Assembly (NCBI GenBank): GCA_964035575.1
Contig: OZ037865.1
Coordinates: forward strand, 124,001-188,000
Source of the DNA: Rhynchopus sp. YZ270_cl-10
Lineage: Eukaryota > Euglenozoa > Diplonemea > Diplonemida > Diplonemidae
Reading direction: 5' to 3'
DNA length: 64,000 bases
Shown here piece by piece: positions 32,446 to 43,145 of the stretch. The first letter of the stretch is position 1. The number at the start of each line of letters is the position of its first letter. The position numbers and the translations under genes are program-made. A model generated the notes under the pieces. It was not told the origin of the DNA, ran no database searches, and worked only from the letters and a program-made list of their open reading frames with translations.

Positions 32446-32655
32446 TCACCAGTCCATTCGGACTCGTATAGACCCGGTTGGAGACACGGAGTCTGGATGT
32501 GAACTTGGAAGGTGGCCGAAGCAATGCTTGTCATATGTCTCTAGACTGTGTTCTGGCTTAGATTGGCGTACACCCACAATGTATCCAGTAGTAGCATCAC
32601 AGATGGGCTCAGGGTTTGTGTTAAAAATGGGATTATTCTTTTTTTTTTCTTGCAC
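32446..32655 (-). pseudogene. Coding-like fragment of unknown origin
   Basis: A minus-strand frame of about 57 residues contains NPEPICDATTGYIVGVRQ, YDKHCFGHLPSSHPDS and TGSIRVRMDW. It has balanced composition, unlike chance frames nearby. No family recognised. It could be a lone exon, a small gene or a relic. Confidence 0.3.
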
Positions 32656-33730
32656 GACTTTTCAATAAAATATCCCCACCTTGGAGCGTCTTCGTTTGTG
32701 AGTTTCTGATCACCCCCTCCCCCCTCCCCTCCCAGTTTCCGCTCCTTTTTTTGTGTTGATTTATCATTTCGTCGGGGTGCAGCTCAGCCCCCCCTTTGTG
32801 AGATTCACGCATATCGTAAAAGGCAAAGAAAATATTTCAAAGAGAATATTCTAGTTGTCAGTCCAATTAGAATTTTGTAAACTCTTTTTTGGTTCTGTTT
32901 TGAAAGGTTTTTTCAAATTATAATGATTATTAATCTGTACAAAAAAAAAAAGAACTCACTACTGGTGCTCCGGGAGGGGTCGATATATTGACACGTCGCT
33001 GACAGGTCGTTGACTGATTTCCCATAGCACCAACTACGATTGAAAGAGGAGGACGTTGCCGCGATCGTGTACATCATCAGAGATGTTCACCCAAAAAAAA
33101 AAAAAAACGTCACAACACAAAAGTGAAGAGCAGTCTCGAATGCCTTACACGACACAAAAAATATCCAAAAAAAAAAGTGAAAAAGGCGAAGGTTGGAGGG
33201 GGAAGGAATAACCAACAGAACCAGACACAACGAAACAGAACGAAAAAATGGGGAAAAATCCAGAAATTCCAGAAAAAAAAAGTGCGCAGGGGCACACCCA
33301 CGCGCTAATTTTAATTAGTTCGTCAACCGGGGCACAACTCAGCCCCCTTGTGAGATTCACGCCTATTGTAAACAGCTAAACACTGTATAACTTGCCACGT
33401 TCCATGCAAAAACACCTTTTAAAAGTTACGTGGTGCACCGTCATCAGAGTTTGATGACCCTTATACACGATTCTGACGTCCATTTAGTGGCAAAATTGTT
33501 AACATGAGTGTAACTTTGCCACGTTGTGCGCAGCTCCGTTGTATCGACGTTCGAAGGGAACCAAAAAAAGAGGGGAAACGAATCGCAAAAAAAAGGGGGG
33601 CAGAGGGACTAACGACACTTTTTAGTCAAAAAAAATATTTGTGTTTTGTTCAAGAAAAGATTAAAGTCTTTGAAGCGTGGAAGAAGAAGCGCACAAAAGG
33701 TTTTCTTTCTCGTTTTTTTGGAAGCTTGTT

Positions 33731-33764
33731 TGTATTAGTGTAGCCACCCTAGAGTGTGCTCCAC
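33731..33764 (+). repeat. Motif E, copy 1
   Basis: TGTATTAGTGTAGCCACCCT followed by AGAGTGTGCTCCAC. It is identical over 34 bp to 42510-42543 and similar to 37357-37385. About 210 bp outside the outer inverted repeat. Confidence 0.75.
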
Positions 33765-34065
33765 GATATCGTTTTTTCCCCTTTTATCCCTCTACTCCCT
33801 TTCCCCCCTCTTTCAGGATTTGCTATGAGTTTTAAAGTGTTTTTTTTTTGAACGTAATTTTTTTTGTTGCATCGACAATACACCAAGAGGGTTCTGTACA
33901 CACACACACACAAAAAGCCACAATCAGGGCTAGGGCTTTTCGTTGTATCGATGATCACTTTAGATCGTTTTTTTAATCAGTCTAAATGGGAGCCAATTAC
34001 CCCCCCCCCTTGAGGGTCATATTCGGGTTTTGGGGGTAATATAAGGGGGGGGGGTAATAGACACC

Positions 34066-34293
34066 TACCTGTGTACCTGTGTACCTGTGTACCTGTGTAC
34101 CTGTGTACCTGTGTACCTGTGTACCTGTGTACCTGTGTACCTGTGTACCTGTGTACCTGTGTACCTGTGTACCTGTGTACCTGTGTACCTGTGTACCTGT
34201 GTACCTGTGTACCTGTGTACCTGTGTACCTGTGTACCTGTGTACCTGTGTACCTGTGTACCTGTGTACCTGTGTACCTGTGTACCTGTGTACC
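34066..34293 (+). repeat. 8-bp satellite, about 28 copies
   Basis: The unit GTACCTGT is repeated without visible change. Because 8 is not divisible by 3, all frames stay open. The Tyr/Leu/Cys/Val peptides predicted here are artefacts. Confidence 0.95.
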
Positions 34294-34299
34294 GTATTT

Positions 34300-34935
34300 G
34301 CGGGTTTGCGTATACCTGGGTACCCAGGTACCCGGTACCATCTGGGACCCGGGTCTGGGACCCGGGACCGGCACCTGGGCCAGGACCAGGACCAGGATAT
34401 ACCAGGACCGGACCGGGACCAGGGACCGGGCTTATTCTCTGCTGTGAGCCCCTCTCGTCCTGGGCTGGACCTTAAATTGTATCCGGGGACCCTTTGTGGC
34501 ACTCCTCCTGAAACTCTATGAAGGTCTGCCTGAGGGTAAAAGGTGCTGGGAATGCTACCCTGGGTGCTGAAGGCAGGCACATTACATGTGTGGAGGGACC
34601 TACTGGAGCCCTAGCCAGAGAAGCCCACTAGGAAACTGGGGTACGGATTGGAAGAGACCTTGCCGGTAGCCGGGAACCCTCCCTGGGCTAGTACAATGAT
34701 GAAGCGAGTGTACCCAGTACCCAGTACCCAATACCGTGACTTCACCGGCCAACACCGGAAAACACCGGAAAACATGGTCAAAATTTGGTGGTATATACAT
34801 AAGTACAAACAAAGGTACCCAACTTTTTTCCTTTTTCTTTCCCCTTTTCTCTGCTTTCTTTTGATTGCGCGAGCCGATTGCTCTCCACGGTGGGGTCACA
34901 CGTGTGTCCACAGCAAATCCTTAAGGATTTCCTTC
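34300..34935. other. GC-rich low-complexity stretch
   Basis: GGTACC-rich and GGGACC-rich irregular repeats continue from the satellite, then ordinary noncoding DNA. A short block near 34870 (CTCTCCACGGTGGGGTCACA) resembles 7447-7465. Confidence 0.5.
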
Positions 34936-34941
34936 TACGTG

Positions 34942-35440
34942 CACGGTGCGGTAGTCATCAAAATGACAACCTCAAGGACATGTCAAAGGACAACCCTCGG
35001 TGCGAGACAACCCCTAGGTTGTCAGTGACAACCTAGGGGTTGTCAAATGACAACCTATAGGTTGTCATTTGACAACCTTATGCATGTGAAATGCCTTGCA
35101 ACAGCCATTTTTATTGGAAATGTGGGAGGTTGGTGGTTACCTGTTTGATTGTTGATTGTTGTTTGCTGTCTCTGCACTGTAAAAATTTATTTAAAAAAAA
35201 AGGAGGAGATGGGGGGGTGATTTCTGTTTTTGTTGATTTCATGATGATTTGGGTCCCTCACCCCCTTTGTAAAAATCCCGCCCATACACATATGCAGGAG
35301 TCAAGTGACTGACGTGTCTGACTAGTGCCATTGAACACTCTCTTCGGAGTCCTCTTTGGTTGCCTCTGTGTCACTGGCCTCAGCAAGAGCCTCCTCAGGA
35401 ACTTCGTCCTCCCCAAACACGGACATCCATGACAGGACAA
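34942..35440 (+). repeat. Left terminal inverted repeat
   Basis: It matches the complement of about 38360-38909. It includes two or three iterated GTTGTC/GACAAC palindromes, then a long stretch with few differences from the right copy. The right copy carries the end of ORF3, so this arm holds a non-translated mirror of that coding end. Confidence 0.85.
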
Positions 35441-35456
35441 AAAAAAAAAAATAATA

Positions 35457-36380
35457 ATGGGAATTGATCATGAAACAGTGCGGGTGGTGGGGAACATCAT
35501 AGGTCGCAACAGAGTCCAGCTAGGACTGTCGATGCGTGACTGCGAAGAGATCGGAAAATTGGTGAAAGCTGAGACCGGGGCGTCAATGGGCTTAGCGTAC
35601 AAGACGTTGCAGCAGCGGGAGAAGCCGTTTAAGGATAAGGCAGAGGCTCAGGTAGGTGATGTGCAGAAATCGCTCTCTTTGCTTCTGAAGTATTTCCCCC
35701 TGCGACTGGGCGGTGACTTCCCGACCATTATCATCACGTGGGATGGGTATTCACCGTACAGTGCCTTCAGGTCCCAACTTGCACGGAAGAGGCTTGCAGT
35801 TGCTGCGACGAACGGGCTTGAAGCGACAAACTTTTTGACGGTCGCTGACAAAAAAAAATCCACCTTCCACGACTGGTGGGTTTTTACCTTTCTGCCACAG
35901 CTCTCAAACGTTCAAGAGCGCATCCTCAGGAAGGGAGGCTTCGAATTTTCCCTCCTGTACTACAAAATCGGGGGAGATCATGCCGAGTTGGCAAGTCTCT
36001 TCAAAGGTGTCGGCCCCGGGGGACATAGAAGTGCGTTCTGTGCGACCGACCTGGACGACAGATTGTCTGCCCTGCACAACTGCACCCGCTTGAGCCTTCA
36101 AGAAATGGACGCCTGTGGATTCGAGTGCAGCATTGCCGGGCGATTCGAGCAACCTTGTTACACGCTAACTCCGATGCTGCATGATACCAAGGGGGTGATG
36201 CGTTTGCTCATTAAAACCATACCGGGTGCCCGCGACGTAGAAACAAAGATCCTTGGTAAGCAGGACGGCAATATGACAGGCACGCAGTCACGAACTATCC
36301 TACGCAGCCTCATTCAGGAAAATGAGGGGAGCAAACTAATATTGTGCCAGGCCATGCAGGGCCTTTACTACTTTCGGTAG
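35457..36380 (+). CDS. Element ORF1, possible transposase-like protein
   Basis: 307 codons from an ATG just inside the left repeat. Two stretches look like acidic catalytic sites of an RNase H-like fold: TIIITWDGYSPY (about residue 98) and YKIGGDHAELASLFKG (about 175-190). The second is followed by HRSAFCATDL, which loosely recalls the G-D-x-P-A-L pattern and following Cys of some large DNA-transposon transposases. This is pattern memory, not a match. An unrelated element-specific protein is equally possible. Confidence 0.5.
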   Translation: MGIDHETVRVVGNIIGRNRVQLGLSMRDCEEIGKLVKAETGASMGLAYKTLQQREKPFKDKAEAQVGDVQKSLSLLLKYFPLRLGGDFPTIIITWDGYSPYSAFRSQLARKRLAVAATNGLEATNFLTVADKKKSTFHDWWVFTFLPQLSNVQERILRKGGFEFSLLYYKIGGDHAELASLFKGVGPGGHRSAFCATDLDDRLSALHNCTRLSLQEMDACGFECSIAGRFEQPCYTLTPMLHDTKGVMRLLIKTIPGARDVETKILGKQDGNMTGTQSRTILRSLIQENEGSKLILCQAMQGLYYFR

Positions 36381-36531
36381 TGACATACCAGTGAGGTTCT
36401 TCCACACACCAAACCCAAACCCGAACGAGTCGAGGCCATACGCAAAAGATTACTTGTTCGCATTACTGTGTTACCACCTTACCGTGTATTTGCTTGAATG
36501 AGCGAATCCAGGGGTTACGAAAAGCACGTAC

Positions 36532-37311
36532 ATGCACTCAGTCGAACATTGGTTCGATGAAGAAGACGCACACAGAGTGACCGTGTCGGACGAACTGTTC
36601 GAGCATGCCAATGGGGAGAGGAAGCGTTGGACGGCATGCACCTCCCCAAATACAATGGAACGCGATTTCTTGGCATTCGAAATTGAAACTAAACATGGAG
36701 TGCCGATGTCACCACTGGGCCCCCTAACGGACGCGCTTCCCGCACTTTGGGAGTTTGATACGTTGTGGCTGTGCAAATGCATAACAGTAGTAGATGAGAC
36801 TTGGAAAACCGCGTGCACTAACTTGGTGCAGCGACTGCAACGTGCTGGACTGGGAAAACACATAAAACGCCGAACAGGGTGGGGGCAAAAATTCTTGTCC
36901 AACCCTGATGATGAGGGTAGGGTGAAGAAGATTTGCGTGTGTAAGGAGCCATCATGGAGGGTACCCCCTGTTGTGGAAAGCAAATCAGAACCAGAACCAG
37001 AATCAGAATCAGAGGATGCGGGCGAAGGCTATATATGCACCATCTGTACCAGACTTGGAACACAAACAAATTTCAATACCGCGCACAAGCTCTATTGTCA
37101 CTACGACGCAAATCACCGCCCTTCAATTACTTGTGCATGCAGGCAGGAATGCCCCATATGCGAACGCAATGTTTCCAAGCGAGGTTTTAGCCAGCATCTT
37201 TTGTGTAATCACTCAGAGGATATTTCCAAGAAACATTGTCCCATTTGTATGGACGTGTTTTCCTCACCGAGAGCCGTAGAAAATCATATGTACAACATGC
37301 ACGGAGAGTAG
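36532..37311 (+). CDS. Element ORF2, C2H2 zinc-finger protein
   Basis: 259 codons. The N-terminal 150 residues are unrecognised (DELFEHANGERKRW, LWLCKCITVVDETWKTAC). An acidic linker rich in Glu, Ser and Pro follows. The C-terminal 85 residues carry about three zinc-finger-like units: YICTICTRLG with a later HKLYCHYDANH, CPICERNVSKRGFSQHLLCNH, written as two parts in sequence, and CPICMDVFSSPRAVENHMYNMH. Binding to the iterated palindromes of the terminal repeats would be a reasonable role, but is inference only. Confidence 0.6.
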   Translation: MHSVEHWFDEEDAHRVTVSDELFEHANGERKRWTACTSPNTMERDFLAFEIETKHGVPMSPLGPLTDALPALWEFDTLWLCKCITVVDETWKTACTNLVQRLQRAGLGKHIKRRTGWGQKFLSNPDDEGRVKKICVCKEPSWRVPPVVESKSEPEPESESEDAGEGYICTICTRLGTQTNFNTAHKLYCHYDANHRPSITCACRQECPICERNVSKRGFSQHLLCNHSEDISKKHCPICMDVFSSPRAVENHMYNMHGE

Positions 37312-37356
37312 TAGCCTGTTTACATTTTGTTGTTGTTGTTGTATTTTTTGTTTGTT

Positions 37357-37385
37357 CAGTGTTGCCACTCTAGAATGTGCTCCAC
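37357..37385 (+). repeat. Motif E inside the element
   Basis: CAGTGTTGCCACTCTAGAAT followed by GTGCTCCAC, between ORF2 and ORF3 and about 155 bp before the ORF3 ATG. A transcription-start or processing role for ORF3 is possible. Confidence 0.6.
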
Positions 37386-37540
37386 TATTTGTTTGTTTGT
37401 TTGTTTGTTTGTTTACCGCGAATCTATACAAAGGAATGAATCCCCCTCCCCCCCCCCCCCATAGCACTCGTTTTTGTTCCATCGCAATCCCATTAGTCGC
37501 ACCCTCTTTCCAGGATCCAAAAACCACACCACATCATATC

Positions 37541-38474
37541 ATGACAAGCAAGCAGACGACGATTGCAAACGACTTTTGTACTGTTTATGTGTACAAAGCG
37601 AAGAACCCCGCCGGTGCAACCCCCTTAAGTCACCCTGCACTGAGGGCCTTGATTTCGAAATGTTTCAAGGTGGACTTCAAGTCCAATGATGGCTCAGTGG
37701 CAGCTGAACTTGGCAAAAAATTCACCATCACACAGGCGAAGAACAGGGCAGAGGCTGATGCTGCCAAAGGTGTGTACAGCCTCCGCATCTCAGGGAACGG
37801 AGGGGCAGTGAAGGAGACTGTGTTTGGCGGACTCGTGCTGCGGAAGTTGCCTGGGATATCGGACGCCGCAAAGAAGACGGAGGCGTACAAGCGTCTGGCG
37901 CTTGTAGTTCGGGAAGGGGGCGTCGCTGGGGGACATGGACATGGCGTGCTTGTACACGTCCATTGTCAACGAGGGAACAGGGACAGCGGCGGCCAAGGGG
38001 GTCATCAAAAGAGGCCCCCGCGCTTCCGTATGGCCTATCATCACGGTGATGGGGGAAAAGATGACACCGGGTGGAAAAGTGCACCGAATTTTTATTGAAA
38101 ACGGTTGCACCGTGTTTTGCACCGACCCGACGCTGCAGGGTCACAAGCTGAGCTTTGCGTTGAAGCGGGAGCGCCTTGCCATCGGGGCCAGCATCGGGGT
38201 GGTCGACGGTACGTATGATGTCCCCAGCACTCTGTCCCTTGATTCGACGAGGGAGACTTCCGTGATGGTGCAGGTGGGAATTACTCGTGTGGACATACCC
38301 GTGGGGGCCCCCAACGCACTCTCTGTGAAAATGGACGGGGCATCATGGATGTCCGTGTTTGGGGAGGACGAAGTTCCTGAGGAGTCTCCTGAGGATCCTG
38401 AGGAGACTCTTGCTGAGGCCAGTGACACAGAGGCAAACAAGGAGGACTCCGAAGAGAGTGTTCAATGGCACTAG
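37541..38474 (+). other. Element ORF3 region
   Basis: It starts with an ATG (MTSKQTTIANDFCTVYVY). The C-terminal end is strongly acidic (EVPEESPEDPEETLAEASD) and lies within the right terminal repeat. The middle looks beta-rich. No family recognised. A structural protein cannot be excluded, so I treat it as part of a fossil element and give only its span. Confidence 0.45.
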
Positions 38475-38909
38475 TCAGGCACGTCAGTCACTTGACCCCT
38501 GCATATGTGTATGGGCGGGATTTTTACAAAGGGGGTGAGGGACCCAAATCATCATGAAATCAACAAAAACAGAAATCACCCCCCCATCTCCTCCTTTTTT
38601 TTTAAATAAATTTTTACAGTGCATGGACATTCAACAATCAACAATCAAACAGGTAACCACCAACCTCCCAACCCCCCAACCTCCCACATTTCCAATAAAA
38701 ATGGCTGTTGCAAGGCATTTCACATGCATAAGGTTGTCAAATGACAACCTATAGGTTGTCATTTGACAACCTCAGGTTGTCATTTGACAACCTCAGGTTG
38801 TCATTTGACAACCCCTAGGTTGTCACTGACAACCTATAGGGTTGTCATAATTATGACATGTCATTGAGGTTGTCATTTAGGTTGTCATTTTGCTGACTAC
38901 CGCACCGTG
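38360..38909 (-). repeat. Right terminal inverted repeat
   Basis: Complement of the left repeat, with extra copies of the GTTGTCATTTGACAAC palindrome near the tip (about 38735-38830). It also encodes the acidic end of ORF3. Confidence 0.85.
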
Positions 38910-38997
38910 TGGGACCACCTAAAGGGGGGGGGGGGTAATTGGCACTGAAAAATCTTGGGTTTCCGGATTTTGGAAAAAGGGGGTAATATAAGGGGGG

Positions 38998-40190
38998 GGG
39001 GCCCTGTAGGTGGGGGCAAAACCCCTATTTTTTTGAGGCATTTTGACTTTTTTGGACTTCCGCGCAAAGTACGTACAAACCACCCCTCATACCCACCCAG
39101 AAATGGGTCAGAAACACCCTGTGACCCGAAAATCCATGCTAAGGGCGACTCAGAATATGAAAAAATGCAAAAAAATAGTGAAAAAGTGGCCTTTTGACGG
39201 TTTTGGCCATGTTGGGTAAAATGGCCATTTTTGGACAAAAAAATCAAAAAAACAGCAAAATTTCGACGTCATGACAGCTGCTTGGGCACAAACCTACCCC
39301 AGGGAGGTCCTGTGAGTCCATTCCGACCTGTTTTGGACACTTTAGGTACTTTTTTTGGCCGTTTTTTGGTGTTTTTAGGTCAAAAAATACCCTGGACTTT
39401 ACCCTGGACGTCCCTGGGCCGCGACTTGCGCCCTGCTTTTGGACCCACTCTGGGCCAAAAAATGGGTGAAAACCCCCGAAAAAGCACTCCGGGAACCCAG
39501 ATAGTTCCAAATATCCACTAGAAACCCACCCAAACACCTCAAAAACATGCCAGAAAAATATTTTCAAAAACACACTTTTTTCAAAAAGTTCATCTGGGCA
39601 GGTTCCATAATAACTTATTTGAAAAAGTGTGTTTTTAAAAATATTTTTCTGGCATGTTTTTGAGGTGTTTGGGTGGGTTTCTGGTGGATATTTGGAACTA
39701 TCTGGGTTCCCGGAGTGCTTTTTCGGGGGTTTTCACCCATTTTTTGGCCCAGAGTGGGTCTGAAAGCAGGGCGCAAGTCCGGTCCGGGGATAGTCCGGGG
39801 ATGTTTTTTGACCTAAAAACACCAAAAAACGGCCAAAAAAAAGTACCTAAAGTGTCCAAAACAGGTCGGAATGGACTCACAGGACCTCCCTGGGGTAGGT
39901 TTGTGCCCAAGCAGCTGTCATGACGTCGAAATTTTGCTGTTTTTTTGATTTTTTTGTCCAAAAATGGCCATTTTACCCAACATGGCCAAAACCGTCAAAA
40001 GGCCACTTTTTCACTATTTTTTTGCATTTTTTCATATTCTGAGTCGCCCTTAGCATGGATTTTCGGGTCACAGGGTGTTTCTGACCCATTTCTGGGTGGG
40101 TATGAGGGGTGGTTTGTGGGTACTTTGCGCGGAAGTCCAAAAAAGTCAAAATGCCTCACCCGTCCTGAAGGTTTTGCCCCCACCTAGGGG
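38998..40190. mobile_element. 1.2-kb near-perfect foldback palindrome
   Basis: Arms of about 580 bp (39004-39590 and 39611-40188) are inverted copies with scattered differences around a short centre (CATCTGGGCAGGTTCC). Mirror-image open frames appear in both arms and are not genes. The ends run into G-runs and GGTAATTGG, shared with the outer inverted repeat. Confidence 0.85.
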
Positions 40191-40597
40191 GGGGGGGGGG
40201 TAATTGGCTAGGGGGGGGTAATTGGCTCCCATTTAGACTGATATTTTTTTTTGATAAATTTGGAGTAGCGTAGTTGCCTCGGTTGTGTTGCCACAGTTTT
40301 GTGCAATCTCCACTGTCTGTTTTTTTTTAATACCGTCGTGCTTTCTTTCCTTTTTTCTTTCTACAAAACCAACAACACACACACACACACTGGGCATTGT
40401 TCCACTTTAACGAACAACACGCATCCACCGTCAATACACACGCACACCCTCTTCCGAGGAAAGAACGAGATGCTGGGGTATTCATGAACTCCGCTTCTGC
40501 TGTCCTTATCCCCCTCAGCCTCCGGGGGCGGGGGAGGGGCGCGTACCTTTCACCTTTTTAGGTTCTCTTTACTATTTTGTGATACACTCACCAAAAG

Positions 40598-41196
40598 GGT
40601 AATCGCTAAATCACCACCCTTCTACGGGTTTTGAAAAGTCTAGGGGAAAAAATACAAACCAGCAGAGTTTAAGGCCCTGTCAGAGTGTTTTCATTGGCAG
40701 TGTTATTTGTGCACTGTTCTGCATCTTAGAACGCGGTCGTAAAGAGGTTTTCCGATGAACACTGGGCAGGTCTAGGGGATACACCATGGACTCGCAATGC
40801 CGTCGTCGTGACGAGGAAAACCCCACGCCGTGACGTCGTCATTACGAGGGGGTGCCCGCGTCGTGACGACGTCATTGCGCGCGTAATTTCCCACGTATTT
40901 TCCCTCGTCGCTCGTCGCGTCATGTCATTACGAGTCCATGGTGTACCATATTGGGGTTAGCAAAACGCTATCCCTGGGAATAGCATGTTTGTCTTCAATT
41001 TTCTTAAGCAAAGCGCTCTCCAATAGCGTTTGCTCTCGATCTGCGCTGCTGGGATAGCGTTTTGCTTCAGAAAACTGAAGGCAAGATGCCCCCACTGCGT
41101 TTGCTATCCCCAATATGCTCGACCTGTCCGTGATAACCGGGAAAACGACCCGATTTTCGACATTTTTGTCCCCCCCGACCGATTTAGCGATTACCC
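40598..41196. mobile_element. 0.6-kb TIR element with nested hairpins
   Basis: Ends: GGGTAATCGCTAAATC at 40598-40613 and its complement at 41181-41196. Inside are two nested inverted pairs: ACACCATGGACTCG (40781-40794 against 40931-40944) around a CG-rich core of CGTCGTGACG-type repeats, and AGCAAAACGCTATCCC (about 40960 against 41051). No coding capacity. Confidence 0.75.
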
Positions 41197-41572
41197 TGGA
41201 TAATCGAAGAAGTGTCGCTATACCTTAGCTCCACAGTTGTGTTTCGTTTCGTTTTTTTTGTTCGGGATTTGCATTTTTGCTTCTGGTGGACAACACAGTT
41301 TATTTCTCAAAAAAAATCGTTTTGTAATTGTCACCTATTTTTCTTTTTGTATCGAAAACGAAAAACAACCAAAAACTAACTGCCACAAGAGAAACGTTGG
41401 TAAAAGCCTAGTAGTCACCTGCACTACAACAACGGTCGTAAGTCTTCTCGACATACACGAAAAGAATGGTAAGATGGCAACCAGGTTTCGTGCTGTGCCC
41501 AAAGAAACGATGGCAACGCTAAACTATTCACGGATATGGGGTACATCCTAATTTTAAAGAAAAAGTTAGAGT

Positions 41573-41642
41573 CGATAAAACCGAAGCCTCCCAAATGCGG
41601 ATTTGACTTGAATCACAAACCCCTCTCGTGACAGTGTAGGAA
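41573..41642 (+). repeat. Hairpin repeats A (partial) and B
   Basis: A weak A copy (ACCGAAGCCTCCCAAATGCG) is followed at 41606 by a B copy (TTGAATCACAAACCCCTCTC, then GTGACAGTGTAGG). The A-before-B order is the reverse of most pairs. Confidence 0.6.
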
Positions 41643-42330
41643 TGTAGTAACGGAGACAGCTAAACCATGTGGACAGGACAGGACTCGAGGGAAGTGTATA
41701 CCTAAAAACGACGAGTGGGGGAGCACGGGCAATGGCGAAATCCCGTACATTTTGCATTACAGGTAGTATTATTTTAGTTTAGTAAGGATGTGCCCCAAAG
41801 AACCTTCCCATCAAGTGCATTGACCATACCCACCCTTGAGAATTGCAGTTTTCGCTTTTGTCGAAATAGAATTGAAGTTGGAAACGTGGCAGACACACAC
41901 ACACACCTCTGGGATGCAGGCACGGAAACACGTGCAAAATAAAGATTTAAAAAAAAAACAACACCCAACAAACATAAAGACATATCCAAAACAAAAATGG
42001 AAGTTCACACTTTGCACACACTGTTTGAGGGTTTTCGCGAGCGGAACAGGTAGTAACATCGCAAGGGGGAAAAACGTGAAATAGTGAAAAAAGAATAAAT
42101 AAAACGGCCCCAGGTGTTTCGTGAAATGAACACACACACTGGCACAAGGGAGAAACATGGTTGCCAATTATTGATCGAGGTGCAAACTGTTGTTGACAGC
42201 GTGTGTTCGGCACCAAAGGGCTTAACATGATGCCAGAAAAATGTAACACGAACAAAAGAAGAGTTGATTGGAAGAGATGGAACACACAACACACAAGCCC
42301 CGCGTGTTTGTACACCATGAGAATGTTATA

Positions 42331-42433
42331 CCGTAATCGTAAAAATTATCGACCGTACTAATGTTCGACCTTTTCAGGATTTTTTTCTGGAAGTTCGACC
42401 TTTTTTACGGTCGAACATTTTGTACGATTACGG
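42331..42433. mobile_element. Miniature foldback, about 103 bp
   Basis: CCGTAATCGTA faces TACGATTACGG at the ends. An inner AATGTTCGACC faces GGTCGAACATT. Confidence 0.75.
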
Positions 42434-42509
42434 TTAATCGAGTTACCAAGTAAAGGCGCGCGGTTTTCTTTTCTTTTCTTTTTGATTTTGATTTTTTTGA
42501 AAACTTGGT

Positions 42510-42543
42510 TGTATTAGTGTAGCCACCCTAGAGTGTGCTCCAC
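42510..42543 (+). repeat. Motif E, copy 2
   Basis: Identical over 34 bp to 33731-33764, with T-rich DNA in front of both. Confidence 0.8.
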
Positions 42544-43145
42544 TAGATTTTTTAATTGGTTACTCTTTCATCTAACAGGAGGGAAAAGGAGGAGAGGGAG
42601 AAGGAAGGAGAACAATTAAATGCGATCCCAAGGAGAGAAAGAGAAAATTGGAGGGGGAAAAGAGAGAAAGGTAATAGGTTGCTGTGTATCGACAATCAAC
42701 CTTTTTATGTATTTCCCCCCGAAAATTAGGGGTTTTCTAGGATGTCTAGGCTGTGGAAGTTGAGGCATTCTTTTGTGCATGCGTGGTGTGACGGCGTCTT
42801 GAAAACGAAAAAAAAAACCCCTCTGTCTGTGCCTCCTTTCTCTGAATAAAAAAAAATTATTCCCAGAAATATAGAGGGGTGCAGTTGACCGAAACGAAAA
42901 CTAACGCTAGCAATAGCAGTGGTTCTTTGGATGAACAGGTCAACCGAGCGATAGCACACAGACTGTACACCCTCCCCTGCCTCGACACAAAAAAAACGAA
43001 ACTGCCGAAAAGGTGATTGTGACAACACAAAACGCAACACAATACCACCCATGCACAAAACCACATATCAGGGAACCCTGTTCCTTACTCTAGATCGAAT
43101 TTGTTTCTAAGAACTCATGAAGAAGAAACGAAAGAGTCTACACTT

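Larger units (their letters stand above)
32125..33975. other. Spacer left of the nested element block
   Basis: AT-rich, with one coding-like minus-strand piece (32446-32655) and an E motif (33731). The phrase CTCAGCCCCCCTTTGTGAGA with TTCACGC near 32785 recurs near 33332. No intact gene seen. Confidence 0.55.
34942..38909 (+). mobile_element. TIR element with three ORFs (family unassigned, possibly virus-like)
   Basis: The element is 3968 bp with long terminal inverted repeats of about 500 bp (34942-35440 and about 38360-38909). They start CACGGTGCGGTAGTC. Near the tips, palindromic units AGGTTGTCATTTGACAACCT are iterated, with more copies on the right. Three forward ORFs lie between: one of 307 codons, a zinc-finger ORF and a third that ends inside the right repeat. 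Closely similar arms suggest a fairly recent arrival. It looks nearly whole, with about one break. I cannot say whether it is a DNA transposon or a capsid-bearing element. No known family is recognised with confidence. Confidence 0.75.
33976..40242. mobile_element. Composite nested element block, 6.3 kb
   Basis: The outer ends are a 32-bp inverted repeat, 33976-34008 and 40211-40242, starting ATCAGTCTAAATGGG and running into CCAATTACCCCC. Inside, in order: an 8-bp satellite, a GC-rich low-complexity stretch, the 4-kb TIR element with three ORFs (34942-38909), and a 1.2-kb foldback (38998-40190). GGGTAATATAAGGGGGG occurs at both 34034 and 38982. A later insertion of the 4-kb unit into an older element is the simplest reading. 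Both flanks are A/T runs, so no target duplication can be defined. Confidence 0.65.

Noticed and set aside
34065-34580. Long ORFs over the 8-bp satellite
   Set aside because: Same artefact: unit length is not a multiple of 3 and no stop occurs in the unit.
39231-39961. Mirror-image ORFs in the foldback
   Set aside because: The same peptide appears in both arms because the DNA is palindromic. It is low in complexity.
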